64,000 nucleotides of DNA, from contig JAWPGT010000026.1 in assembly GCA_034638255.1 (NCBI GenBank), positions 248,001 through 312,000 on the forward strand. Direction: 5' to 3'. The stretch is from Coprinus comatus. Its lineage: Eukaryota > Basidiomycota > Agaricomycetes > Agaricales > Agaricaceae. Each line of letters begins with the position of its first letter. The first letter of the stretch is position 1. Under the pieces are notes generated by a model. That model made no database searches. It was not told the origin of the DNA and was given only the letters and a program-made list of their open reading frames with translations. The position numbers and the translations under genes are program-made. Positions 33,772 to 46,057 of the stretch are shown piece after piece.

Positions 33772-36403
33772 GACGGTGTACTGAGGAAGAGCTAGAGTCG
33801 TGACAAACTCACGCGTTTGTGACTTCCCACTTTCGGATCAAATATCTTCTATATTTGAACAGACGGACGATGTGCAAACACCCACTGATGAAAACATATT
33901 TTCTGTACTTCTTCAACCCAATTGAACGCAAGAGTTCTTTTCTCAATAAAATATCAACACCAGTTGTGATATTACTAGCAGCCTGTTTTTTTTTCGATAT
34001 TTACCTAGAGTAGACCCCACTCCTTACTTTTTTCTGAAGTGAAAGCCAAGTACAGAAAATTGGCTAAGAGACAGAGCATGGAGACCCAGTCTCAAGGTAC
34101 TCTGGAGTCTGAATTATAACTTTTACCAAATACTGAACACTCCTTCAAAATATCTGATCCAATTTGAAACTTCAATTTAGTCACTGTATCCGATCATCGA
34201 TGAATATGAATATGAATATGTAAAGTCAAAGACGTATACTAAAACTCCATCGTTTATGATTTTCCAAGTTGAGCGCCGAGAAAATATCAATTGTCGAATC
34301 TCAATGTTATTTCAGGTTATTTCCCTGGGGTCATTTTTCCTCCGGCAATCTCCGTCACTACCCAATGCCCATGGGTCTTGACCCAAATTGGCATCATCAC
34401 CTCTTTGACCTCGAGCTTCTTGAACTTCTTGACCGCCTCGAGATTTAACATTTGAACTTCAAATCTCTCTCTATCTCTCTTTGTATCAACTCTTCTATAT
34501 CTGCATTCATGCTCGGAATACGATCATCACCGAGACCGGGGTTCCAAGACATATACAAATATATTTACCTGTGGTGCGTAATAAGTACATTGAGTTACGA
34601 GTACTGCATGTGCCATGAACATATCGACGATCTCTCAACTGTTGATATTGTGGAACCGATGTCAACTGCAGCTTCATGTAAGTACCCTCGCATAACACGT
34701 ACGAGGTATATTTATCAGAAAGTACTATTCGATCGACAGTCTTCTTGGTATTCTGGTACTCTGGCTTGATGGAGTCCTCTGTTATAATTCAATTCGTTCA
34801 AGCGTTACCGACCAATTGACTTGTACGTTCTCTTATAATACCTTCAATAGTTCGACAACATACCTGAATTGCTGGTATCTTCAACGTCGATCATTACGGG
34901 TGTGGCTATACATGGCTGGTTATGGGCTTGACCGAGTTGGACATTCAACGGTTGAAACTAAGAATCCGTTTTCTCGACAATTGCATTAATAATTCTGAAG
35001 GTGTTGAGCGTTGAACTCCGATACTCTTCCAGGCAACCTATGACTTCATATGAATTCACCCTTGCCTTCGTTCTCATATCATGATTCATATGGGAATCTC
35101 ACGCACTCGTCAATGAACTCTACTTTATGCCTACAGTGGATCCTAATTATCCTGGTTGAACAGCCACAGAGCATCTCATGGTCACCATTCTCCGACGACC
35201 ATTCATTTTCTCAGACCCCTTTCCCTTTCATACCTTGAGTAAGTAGTGTTTTACCCTTTGACATTCGAAATTTCATCTATACTTCGGAACAAGCTCAGGC
35301 CTCGGGTAGCAATACATGTTACCATCATCGGACAACAATCGTTATGAAGTATATCTTGTAACTTTTACGGCGGATAATGCGGTACGTACAATTATATATG
35401 CATATATTCAGCTCATAACCCCTGTCTCGGCTATGATTACCGAATATATGCTGTCTTCGTTCACTTGATACACTGGTAGTATATGCACGAATACAAAGAA
35501 CAATCATACAAGCACAAGATAACGATACTCGAAATGTTTTTTAATAGTTTTTACTAACCTCTATATAAATGACCCCTGAAAGTCATGTTCATTCGCTTAG
35601 TAGATTTTTACAGGTAGAAAATTAGAACTTGGAAACTGCGGAAAGTTAGTAGACCGCTGGTATGACAAGTTCATCAAAAAAAACTGAGTTAGCCGACTTC
35701 TCCGATCCCCTTTCAAAACTAAAATGGCTCCGATATGCATCGTGTCGGAGTCTGAGTCCCAATACTATAGTTTCCATTGAAACCATGTACAATACATCAA
35801 ATCAAATACTGTAACAGCCCAATCATCTACTCAGTGAAATTCGGAATAGCCAGTCTTTGGCTCCACCATTACTGCGAGGGGTCCATTTGTTGGTACTACT
35901 AGTTATACACACCGAATGCTAATGATAGCTTGCCTATCAATTAAATTTACTTCTGAATGAGGCTTCAGATCCGAACGTTCGCTTCACCAAGACAGCATCG
36001 CTCAGTAGAATAAGTAACTACATATTGACCTTGCATGTTGGCACTTGGTCATGGACGGATCTATTTAGTACAACCACGTGTATCATCAGAATGTCCTTAA
36101 CTCCTTATAGAATCCTACTAGAGTACTGCAGCAAAGAGCCAAGATCAATCACCACCAGACAACGCTAAAAATCCGAACAGTGTATCATGTATATTTATAC
36201 TCCAACGTCACAACCACCAACCGGAATTTAAACTGGGGTCCAAAACAGTTTACCGTGGTAGTTATTTCCATCCCTGGGCAAATAGTTAATACTTAAAAAG
36301 CCAATGTTCCGAAGACTACCAATGTGTTTTCCTATAACCAACCACACTACACACTACACACTACACTGAATTTCCGTCTCCTTACCCTTGATTCGCTTTT
36401 AAC
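33772..36403. other. Intergenic region, no gene seen
   Basis: About 2.6 kb. Contains a short tandem repeat (gaatat units near 34203-34218) but no frame with motifs, no tRNA and no LTR that I could recognise. Confidence 0.45.
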
Positions 36404-37132
36404 ATGGACTCAGTGCTTACACTAGTTGATGTTGGTACTTGTCCAGAACCTACACGTTTCTTATTCAACAGGAATAATACCTCAAATACAAATCTTATCG
36501 TTGATGGTCAATTTCGATACAACATTTCAACAACAAATAAAATAGTATTGAAAACCAAAATCATCGATGCGGATACTAAAAAGGAATTAGTGACGATAAA
36601 AAAAAGGATTATTCTATCGAATAAGATTACTTTTGCGAATCGGTATGGAGGGAAGGAGCAGAAATTGAGTGCTGTGCTTAAGGAAACGAAACTAAAGGAT
36701 GGATTGTAAGTTTCTTTGCTTTTTGTGTTATACCTGACCAATAGAAAAAAAGTCATTGTTGTTCTGATTTAAAAGATTTTCTACTAGTCCTGTACATATG
36801 ATTCAAACGGATCAAGGAGAATTTTATTGGAAAATAATTCCTCAGTATCGTTTAGCTGTGAGTATTCGAAACCTACTACTACTATGTCCTTGACATCAGT
36901 GTTATATATTCAAATACCAATATCGCTAATCAATCCCCTCCTTTCCTAGTTATTTTCAACATCGAATCCCTCATGTCCACTCGCCTATCGAGAAACCGTA
37001 TCAGAACCGAACGCAGCATTTGCTTTAGTTATCAACCACGGATACGAAAGTCTAACAGACTACATTATCGCTACATTTCTCGTCGTCGAACACGGTCTTA
37101 GATCAGCAACTGTACAACTCGACTTTACATAG
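36404..37132 (+). CDS. DUF6593-like protein
   Basis: Exons 36404-36705, 36788-36857 and 36950-37132 join in frame to 184 residues with TAG at the end. It is beta-rich, with a strand pattern like the Agaricomycete DUF6593 family: NLIVDGQFRYNISTT, LKTKIIDADTKKEL, then GEFYWKIIPQYRL (the position of the usual W-K segment), and near the end DYIIATFLVVEHGLR (family pattern D-x-I-x-x-T-x-x-x-x-E). Function unknown; these small proteins occur in many copies per mushroom genome. There is no signal peptide or membrane segment. The family name is tentative because the similarity is one of pattern. Confidence 0.65.
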
Positions 37133-38342
37133 TAGCGAGTCATAGTGATAAGGACAATAGCAACCTTGAATTAGAACTTTATGTTATGATCGGATGTTGG
37201 GATGGGTCAATGGGGCGTCAGATGTGACGGAGATGAAAGTGGGTTACAGTACCAGTGGTTGGTAGTGGTGTTGGATTTTCCGGGGAAGACGCTAGATTCA
37301 ACTCTTGGCATTGTAGTAGTAGTAATCTATAATAATCCTTATGGTAATCTTGTACAGAAATTCATCTTTTGTTCCAAATCACTCTCACAAGTTCCATCCA
37401 CCCTCTCCTCGTGACAACATTCAATTATCCTTCTGGCTCGCTTCTTTAACTTGTCCTAACGTAAATTATGTATGTGCTTCCAATAAGTACATATTGATAG
37501 TAGGTCGGAAGCAATGTACAGTCAGCACTCTCTGAGCGCTGGGCGCTGAATAACGATGTTTCATTGACGTGGACGAAAGAATGGGTTGATACATATATAC
37601 ATGATGTACTCAGTACCCGGGTTCTTAACTTAGCACTTACTAGTCACGGTCTATTAATACTTATAGTGCACCGCCTTTTCACCCCACCAACTGTCCATGG
37701 TCGTAAAACACGTCCGTGAAAAAACCTACTGTGTTCGTCTGAACTTACTAATTTTATCAGGACGAACTCCGGCCCCGAGACACATCAAAATCCTATATAA
37801 AGTAAAAATAAAGTCCTATGCAACCATGTCTGAAGAAGTGGATATATCTTTGCAACGATAGAAGATCATTGTGAGAGTTTATTGATAAGATGATTCCATA
37901 AAGTAGAATGGAAGACTTAAAGTTGTAAGTTCCATCGGAATCATGTTGAGCATGGGGTAGTAAGGTAAACTTAGGTTGCAACTCGAGGAATATGAATGAC
38001 ATCATTCGCAGTTTTCCTTGGAAAGTTTCATATGCGCTCATAAGTACATAGTTAACGCTACAGAGACAGATACCAACGGATATGGTACGTCGGCGCCTGA
38101 TCGCTGAACTATAAACTACTGTGCACTATCTTAGTTGGAACTTGTTGTAACAATTAAGTTCAACTTGGGTTTTGTAGAGGAACCGAAGGTCGTAGTATGC
38201 TAAGAGTTTAATGGTTTATATGGGGAAGCTAGCGAGGTAATGGATTCCAAATGAGAAAATTAGAAGCGCATATCTTGTCGTTTTTTTATGTACAGTTTCA
38301 GTAACATTTTACTACTACAAATTGATATTGGTTTACCGGAAC
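37133..38342. other. Intergenic region, no gene seen
   Basis: Tail-to-tail spacer between the DUF6593-like gene and the minus-strand uncharacterised gene. Only unsupported short frames. Confidence 0.45.
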
Positions 38343-41300
38343 CTAGTCTTGATCTTCATCTGACGTAGTATTAGAGTTCAATTTAAGCCTTTTGGTAGAA
38401 GTATCGCTTTCCGAGTCAGTAGCTATGAAGAAGAAAAAAATCAGAGACCAAACGTCAGAGTGAAGAAAAACGTAAGCCACGTACATGGGCTAGCAGTAAC
38501 GGTACGCTTCCTTTTGTACACTTTTCTAATGTAAGAAAATTGAACTTCCTTACTCGAAGCAAGCGAAACTTACAATTTTGGGGGGAAGTAGTTGAAGCAT
38601 GGGAATTCAATTCTGTCCACCCTGTGGCACGCATATAGGGAATTTTAATCGGTAGTTCTTCCTTGATATTGTATTCTTCAGCATGAGGGTCGATGTCATC
38701 CAATTCACCAACGCGTTTCATTAGAGTTAGACGCATGATGTTTTTACTTGCGGCCTGAAATGATGGGATTTGTATTAGTGGTACCTTGTTGATTTGGTGA
38801 TGAACCCTTACCTTTTCAAGATCATCCAGCGCCTTCCGCATACTATCATCTATTAAGGAGTCGTATGGGGTTGCCTTCGCAGCGGGATGGTTTTGCAATT
38901 TAGTGAGGATTTCACCAAAAGTTTTAGCGGTCTTGACTATTTCTGCGTTATTCTGACGTTTTGCATCTAGTAATTCCAGATTGACCGTAGCCTTTTCACA
39001 AACCACATTCTCGGGTAAAGGTATACCATCTGGATAATTCCAGCCCCTCACACGCGTTGACGTCATCCTAGGCCAGTATTTGACGTAGCGGGCGAATGCT
39101 TCCGGGTCTAATAACGCTTTGAACGTTTTGCGGAGAAATCGAGCTGCGGTGGACTTCTTCAAAAGTTCTTCTCGGTATTTACCCACAACTTCCATCTCTA
39201 CCAATGCAACCGTTGCATACTTTCTGAAATCTCTTTTTCTATTCCTGACTCCCGGTCTTTGCCAATCATAGTGATACGTTTTTTGGTTCAGCGGCCACCA
39301 TTCCAAGCTTTCAATACGGTCAAACGTATTCTTTCCTTCCTTACTGGTTCTAAAACGCATGTAGGACACCACTTGGGACATATTCTTAATGGCTGTAGGA
39401 AATAGGAGACCGATCTGTGTAACGCCTTGACTGATGTTGAGTGGGCGTTTTGGGACATTGACTTCCGCAAGGTCGGATTCAAGTTGGTGGAACTGTGAAA
39501 TGTACCGGAAGGGGAAGAACGCAAACTATTTACTATGTTAGCTGTGTGTCTCATTGATAAACATCGGTGGACTAGACTGACTGCTTTGACTGCTCGATTG
39601 ATACTATGGGGCAAGATAAAAATACGATCACCATCTTCTTGTAGGGTACGTATTACAGCAATCGCCTTGTCATGAGGCCCCTCCAGATCCCTATGCCCTT
39701 CAACAGAATACAAAGCCATCGGGCAGACCCATGAGATGAACTACGTGATCAAAACATCTATATGGTCAAGAAATGCATTAATGGGGTGTAACATTAACCA
39801 TACCTCTGTTAGTGCGTTGGGTATACGATCGAATAGTTGACCCATACAAAGCAAAACCGATGGTGTAACAAGGGGGAGGAGTGGGAAAAAATGGGAGCTG
39901 CTGTGATCAAGCAATATCCACTCAATTTTGGATTTCAGTCCCTCCTTGATTTTTATTATCTCCTCTGAACTTGTGTCAACTTCCATGACAGAATCACATA
40001 TTGTCGTAGTAAGAAGATGTCCGTAATCTTCCATCACAGTTTGCCACTGGTCACTTTCGGATGCGGCAAAGTAACATGGTTTGAAATTCTCTTGCCCAAA
40101 ATTGTCAAGGGCATGAAAAACAAGGGATGTAAGAGCAGAAATATTTCGAGATTTTTCTGTCCCCAGAAGAGAATCGAAGACGGCGGAAGGGAAATATTGA
40201 AGTGCTTTATCTATCGGGTCTCCTGTTGTGATCGCAGTCCTATATTTGGGCCATGCTTCATCACTCCTTGAACCATCAAAAATATTCTTGGGGGTGAAGA
40301 TACCATTCCACAAATCAAGAGAATATTTGATGTAAGTGAGAATAAACTAGTGGACCAGAAACAAGTTAGCAAGTTATACTGTTGCAAATCATATCTTAAT
40401 ATAATATACTACTTACCCCTCCTCCAATCGATTGTAACGTATTGGCAACCCAAGATTTCGTAAAGGGTTCCGAGAAATGAAAGTGATCGTCGAATCTGAA
40501 CAGTGATAGTAATGGCAATAATGTGTCCTCGTCGTGAAGGAAACGTCTCAGCATCATGTCGGACATGTAAGAGCGAGCATGTTTCATGACGGCATAATCA
40601 TTTCCTTTGAGCCTCAGCTCATTCTGTATGCGGAGGATTTGATGAAGTTTTTCCCTTTCGGATTCCACATTTTGGATATGTTTTTTGTTGCGTGAGAGAT
40701 ATGTAGCCAATTCTACATCTTCCCTAAGTTTATCTACACCACAGCATTATTTAGACAAATGAGACATAACTCAACGTAAAGGAGACTTACTGGCATCATA
40801 AACAATAACACCCCAAATAGCAAGTGACTTGAACTTTTGTGCAACCTCTCTCAATTCGAGACGAAATTTGTGTCTAGACTCTACATCGTGAAGTGATAAC
40901 TTGAAGTCCTCATTCTCAGAAAGATCACTTTCACTTTCAGAGGTTGCTTTCTGCTTTCCTTTGCCTTTCATTTTGGTACGGGATTCCAGTTGTTGAATTT
41001 TCTTCTCTAACTGCAACATTTTCTTCTTCAACTTTGCTCGCGCAACCAGTACTGCTTGCTGACGGTGTCGTCCTCCAGCCGCGCAGAGCTCATCGACTGA
41101 TTCTTCCAATATCAGATCTGGGGCAGAAGCGCCAAGGAGCAAGTTTTTATTGGTACAAGTAGGATCGAGGTCCCCCGATTGAACGTATACCGGGATCATT
41201 GCTGATTCCGAAAAAGAGTTGAAATCGTTGCCCAGGAATTCGGTTACAAGAAGGTTAATTCCAACATCAGTTGTTGGTCGAGAGCTGAATTCCCCAAATA

Positions 41301-41600
41301 TAAGAGGGCGAGGGGGTGATGTGATGTCAAATTTGTTAACGGAGAGAATGGCTTTAATAGCTCTCTTGTGAAGGGTATCATCATCTTCAATGCCTACAGG
41401 GGTTTCAAATGAATAATGCGCATTTTATTTCCAGCTCTTTCACTTGCTACTCACTTTCAGATACAGGCTCGGATTTGACACCGGGTATCAGCATCGTGAT
41501 AACAGATGTGACATCTTCGAACACGAGCCTTTGCTGTACCCTTCGAAGTTCGGACAATCCCGACGGAATCCGAAATTGTCTCTGTTTGGTCGACTGTAGC
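38343..41600 (-). CDS. Uncharacterised fungal protein, paralogue of the gene at the left edge
   Basis: No family recognised. Exons read on the minus strand: about 41598-41453 (RIPSGLSELRRVQQRLVFEDV), 41393-~40792 (a coiled-coil stretch KLKKKMLQLEKKIQQLESR, then Lys/Ser/Glu-rich), ~40735-40420, ~40310-39800, ~39700-39480, ~39395-38812, ~38757-38574, ~38533-38500 (basic YKRKRT, a possible nuclear signal) and ~38424-38343, ending SDEDQD and TAG. The C-terminal half matches the gene at 1-1130 exon by exon. The 5' end is uncertain: a stop precedes the first exon in frame, so the start is either an internal ATG or a further small exon in the GC-rich 41620-41660 stretch. It diverges from the F-box gene with under 150 bases between them. 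Confidence 0.65.
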
Positions 41601-41742
41601 TTTATTATGAATCAAACCCGGCGGGCCCTGGCCGACCGCCGCAAGCGCAGGCGCAGCATACTAATGGCGACAGCGAACAACCGCAGTTCTTGTTCCAATA
41701 TTTCAAGCAAGCATCGGGTCTTTTCTCTTTACCTTTCATCTT

Positions 41743-43152
41743 ATGGCATCTATGAGTCCTTGCTACATTTCCGAACTCCCAGATGAGTTATTATCTTCAA
41801 TCTTGCGTGACGCTACGAAGATTTCGTATGCTGTAGAACCTCAACGACTGTTCAGTTTGCACAAGCCTTGGATATCTGAAAGGCAAAGGTTGCAAGGTTA
41901 TCGAGAAAATCTATTGGTTAGTGACTGGCACTAAAAATTAGAATCTTGTGTGGCACATCTACTAACAATAATATTTGCATTTCATTAGTTTAAACTCACA
42001 AGCGTGAAGCTAGTTTCTAAACGATGGCATAATATCACCTTTCCTTTTCAATTAGAATGGGTTTCTCTTATTATCAAAGGTGACGACGACGAACACCTTA
42101 CCCAACTTCTTTCGACTCTTCGAAATCAATTTGGATTCGACAATTCCACCAAGGATGGGAATTCGCATTCTTCCAACTGGTACACCAAACGACTTGATGT
42201 TGTATTCCGTCGAAAGCCTAGTTCGCAACTCATCAACACTCTCGTCGACATAATCGGATTATTCCCAAACATTGAAATCTTCACAAGCAACATCAATATG
42301 CCATATGCACGAGAAAGCACGGATCTCCATGTACCGTTGCAGGCGCTTCCGAAAGGTGTTAGGATACTGAGCTGCGAAGGATATTTGATTGGGGTACAGG
42401 AATGGGATGAATTTCTGGGAAATCATCCTAATCTCACTGCAGTTAATCCGCCTGCTATTCACGATCCCGATAATCTTGTTCACACCCATTCACCTAAAAA
42501 TCTCGAACATTTCCTCCTCTATCCGACATTTACCAGATCCCGATGGCTTGCCACTTGCCCTACGATGAAGCTCTTGACAATACCGGAAGGTCTTCCTTGG
42601 AGTAATAATTCAATCATTTCAAAAGCCCTTCCGTACGCATCAACATTGACGAGGATACATTTTGTTTGCGAACATATATGTAACGTCAATTTTATCCACG
42701 AATACCAAAGACTTTTCAGTCAATGCACAAATCTAGAAAGAGTTGATATATCTATAAGGAATTGGAAACGGTATCAGTTGGACATTAATTCACCCTTCAT
42801 CCTTCCTCTATCCGTTCGAACTCTTGGTATCCGAATAGGGTCAAGCAAGTCCGCGCAGCAATCCGATGTGTTGTGGTTTATGGAATGGTTAACTCGAGCT
42901 TCGCGACAATTGGAAACTGATGGAGTACTCCAAGACCAGTCTGAAACGGCAGACATTGAACTATTTGACGACTTCACCTCAGACCCATTATTGGCAGCAA
43001 GCCTAGCCATACTACAATATACTCCAAATCTTCTTACTTCATGGACGATGAATGATGGAACACGGGTAGACCTTGCGCGGCTTGAATTACAGGAGGTGTT
43101 GAAATTGCAGGAGCAGGCAAGAAGGAGGATTCTGGCCCTGGATGGGAATTGA
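41743..43152 (+). CDS. F-box / LRR-like protein
   Basis: Probable substrate receptor of an SCF ubiquitin ligase. Exons 41743-41916 and 41989-43152 join in frame to 445 residues. The F-box is split by the intron: ISELPDELLSSILRDAT in exon 1 and VKLVSKRWHNITFPFQLEWVSL in exon 2. The rest has irregular leucine-rich segments (LFPNIEIFTSN, LERVDISI, VRTLGIRIG) ending in a helix (LELQEVLKLQEQARRRI). This layout is typical of the very numerous Agaricomycete F-box proteins. A second in-frame ATG (41752) is possible. Confidence 0.83.
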
Positions 43153-43584
43153 ACTCCTACATGTTTGTAAGTTTTATATAGAAATTATGTTACCTATTAG
43201 ATGATAATTGTACCGCTGTATCGCTTTCTTGAAGGCTTGCAGTCTTTTTTTTTTTTGGTTCCGTCTCATGTGGTCGTTATGTATGTTTTGGAGTCCTTGT
43301 GATATTACTTGTGTTATGCGGTCCCGTCTTTCTCTGTACTAGTTCAACTCATCGACATACACCATAATCTCAAGAAAAAATAACTGGAACTCAAAGCAGA
43401 AGAGGAGTACAGTATGCCGATGGTGATTTTTGCTTAGGAATAATTGGCATCAGGGAGAGTGGTCGTAGACTGTAGGACTTTAGAGTAGACTGATAACAGT
43501 AAAAAAAATTTGCATATCTACTAAAAAGGAGCTAATATTCACTGTGCCAGTGACTTGGTAATCCACACAGATTTTTCAAGTACT
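43153..43584. other. Spacer between the F-box gene and the retroelement cluster
   Basis: Holds the F-box 3' flank and a T10 tract at about 43245. Nothing else seen. Confidence 0.4.
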
Positions 43585-43879
43585 TGAAAGAATACGCTTA
43601 TCTTAGCTTTAAACAACTCGTGAATTGTGGGTTTGAGTAAAGTTTAGGTATGTCCTCGATAATCCAGTTAGATTATTGAGTCACCCACGCAGTGAATACG
43701 CTCAGCGTTAGAAAGTAAACAACCGCTGAGGTGCAAAGAAGAAAATTTACAGTTTATTTAGTCTGGAAGCCAAACAATGCGCGGAACATAAACATGTGGT
43801 GAACATGAGAAAACATCATAAAAAAGGAAATAAGATTGATATAAAAGGGAATGAACATTCGAGACATCATCCTCCAACA
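43585..43879 (-). repeat. 3' LTR of copia-1
   Basis: On the minus strand it begins TGTTGGAGGATG next to the purine tract. The far end is either 43692 or 43585: GAATACGCT occurs at both about 43588 and 43694 with about 95 extra bases between, absent from the 5' copy. Confidence 0.6.
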
Positions 43880-43890
43880 CTCCCCCTGAT
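43880..43890 (-). promoter_or_regulatory. Polypurine tract of copia-1
   Basis: Minus strand CAGGGGGAG abuts the LTR start; primes plus-strand DNA synthesis. Confidence 0.65.
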
Positions 43891-44846
43891 GTCGAGAGAG
43901 TTCTTCAATCTGTAAGTTTTAGTCCCTGGACCATCTTAGCGTGAATGTTTTTCAAGAGAGGCTTGGTGAGAATGTCGGCGATATTTTCGGATGAGTCAAC
44001 ACGTTCGAATTTTATTTGGCCTGTCTTGATTCGTTCCCGGATGTAGTGGTAGCGAGTATCAATATGTTTTGCAAGCTTGTGGCCTTTAGGGTTTTCGGAT
44101 AACACCAGTGCTGGGTTATTATCCGCATAGATTGTCCCCGGAGGTTTCTGTTCAATACCCACTTCCTTCAGAAACGAAAACATCCAAACCGACTGCTGAG
44201 CTGCCCTCGACATGGCCATGTATTCGGCTTCGGTGGTTGATAAGGCAACTGTGGGTTGCCGCTTTGAGCTCCAGGATACTGGACCGCTTGCCATAAAGAA
44301 AACATGACCGCCAGTTGATCGTCTCGAGTCTAAATCTCCAGCAAAATCTGCATCCACATACATCAGCAAAATGCGCATCTTCTTGGCCAAGCTTAAACCT
44401 CCTTAAACCTCCTTGAAAACATTTCCAAGGATGACCAAGGATATATCAAGAATGTAAAAGAATTTTTATTTTCTCCTTGGAATTACTTAGTCATGCTTGA
44501 CAAGTTGATTCCAAGCTATTCTAAGCAGGGGGTCCTGGTTAGTCACACTTAATTCTACTTAGTTTTACCTTATATCTACTTGTACTGCCTTTGAAAATAC
44601 TTTCTCAAGCTTATAAATCAGGTATATCAGAATATATATATATATAAAGCAAAATTTCAAGGACCCCTAGAGTGTCTCAAATGCATGTAAATGTATATCA
44701 ACTGAATTATATTATCAGAAGGGAGACAGTAATGTACAAAAATACAAGAGTGATTGTATACAGCATAATAGTAGTGTATACTACAGTAATGTACCAAAAT
44801 AAAGATAAAAAAATTACAAGAATATATTCATAATAGGAGAACTTAC

Positions 44847-45910
44847 TTGGGAGAATAAAGAACTGGACATTGCAATATGAGTATTGATTGGAACGTTACG
44901 TGGGTAGGTGCGTTCGAACGGCGCCGTCGAGACGGTTTGAACGATGCTAAGGACGTAAGATTCCGATAAGGATTGAGTATCGAAACAGGTGTTAGATTGA
45001 ATAAGAACTTACCAGAAGATAGGTCACTACAACTCCAGCAGTCCTCCATAGTGTGTACAAATCAGGGGTAGAACAAAGAATGTACGCGTGGTGTAAACGA
45101 GCCTGAAAGCATGTTATGGAGTGCAGGAGGGAGTGAGATATCAGTAAAATAACAGGATTGGTGTAAAAGTTAGAGAACATACTTTTCACCAATGAATACC
45201 CCACCATACCACACCGTACTACCCTCTATCGATTCGCCTTCTCGATGCGGTTCCAACGAGCCTAAGAACGTGGTGTATGGTGCGAAAATGACTGTGTTAG
45301 TAGTTGTAGAGTGAACAGTATACTCACAAGATAGACCTTAGAAGATAAGGTCACTACATATCCAGAACTTCTCCATATCGTTTACAAGTTGGAGATGTCA
45401 TAGAGGTGGTACGCGTAGGTTAGACGAGCCTAAGAATGTGCCATGGAGTGCAGGAGGGAGTGAGAAATAAGTAAAATAAAATACTTCCCTTGAGACAGAT
45501 AATGACTCACCAAGGAAGAAACCCCCCTTCGTGGGGTATACACCATACCACGTCATTACCTAACCCTCCTATCCTATAGTACACGTCGAGAAGGTTCTGG
45601 AGAGCCTAGAAATGTTCCTGTATGTAGAAAAATGAGTGATACAGAAGAAAAACAGCAAGTAATGACACACCAGCAGTAAAACTGATGTTATAGCATGGCT
45701 ACTGCATCAGGACGTGTGTATGTAGGCTTGTTCAAAGCGGAGTATTGAGGCCATCCTGGAGAGCCTGAGAACGCGCCAATACACGATTATATGAGCCCAA
45801 TACATAGAAAATAGTCGAAATTGACATACCTTATAAGAATAATGAAAACCCCACCATATCACGCGTACATAGGCTCATTCAATGCATAATGCTGAGGCGG
45901 TTCCAACGAG
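44847..45910 (-). ncRNA. Tandem array of seven exon-like blocks (putative spliced non-coding RNA)
   Basis: Read on the minus strand, blocks lie at 45910-45830, 45764-45671, 45605-45511, 45429-45328, 45261-45183, 45102-45013 and 44946-44847 (81, 94, 95, 102, 79, 90 and 100 nt). Six follow a TAG or CAG acceptor and four of them begin GCTCG, or nearly so; each ends at a GTAAGT, GTATGT, GTGAGT or GTGTGT donor. Spacers are about 65-81 nt. The blocks alternate between two related types: one with an AACCG..TCGA start and GGTATGGTGGGGT, the other with CGCGTAC and GTAGTGACC..ATCTTCT. They have stops in all frames and lengths not divisible by three, so coding is unlikely. Splicing is inferred from sequence only. 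Confidence 0.55.
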
Positions 45911-45997
45911 CTCCAACACGTAGAGTTTCATCAAGAAATGAGAGTGCAGTGGTGACAATACTCAGAGTCGGCAGTGAGTAGAAGTTGTGACCGTGAG

Positions 45998-46016
45998 GTT
46001 GCATTGCTGATGCAAC
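45998..46016. repeat. Palindrome near right end of the 2,008-bp element
   Basis: GTTGCAT and ATGCAAC flank a 5-nt loop. Confidence 0.6.
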
Positions 46017-46021
46017 GTGTC

Positions 46022-46057
46022 CTGTCACATGTGATGGTGAGAGTGATCATGTGACAG
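46022..46057. repeat. Inverted repeat near right end of the 2,008-bp element
   Basis: CTGTCACATG (46022-46031) and CATGTGACAG (46048-46057), perfect 10-bp arms with a 16-nt loop. Confidence 0.65.

Noticed and set aside
33772..36403. Search for tRNA genes and CRISPR-like arrays
   Set aside because: No B-box GGTTCGA with cloverleaf and no spaced identical repeats were found here or elsewhere in the window; CRISPR is not expected in a fungus.
44636..44646. TATATATATATA run as promoter of the exon-like array
   Set aside because: It lies downstream of the array on its strand, so it cannot be its TATA box; a simple repeat.
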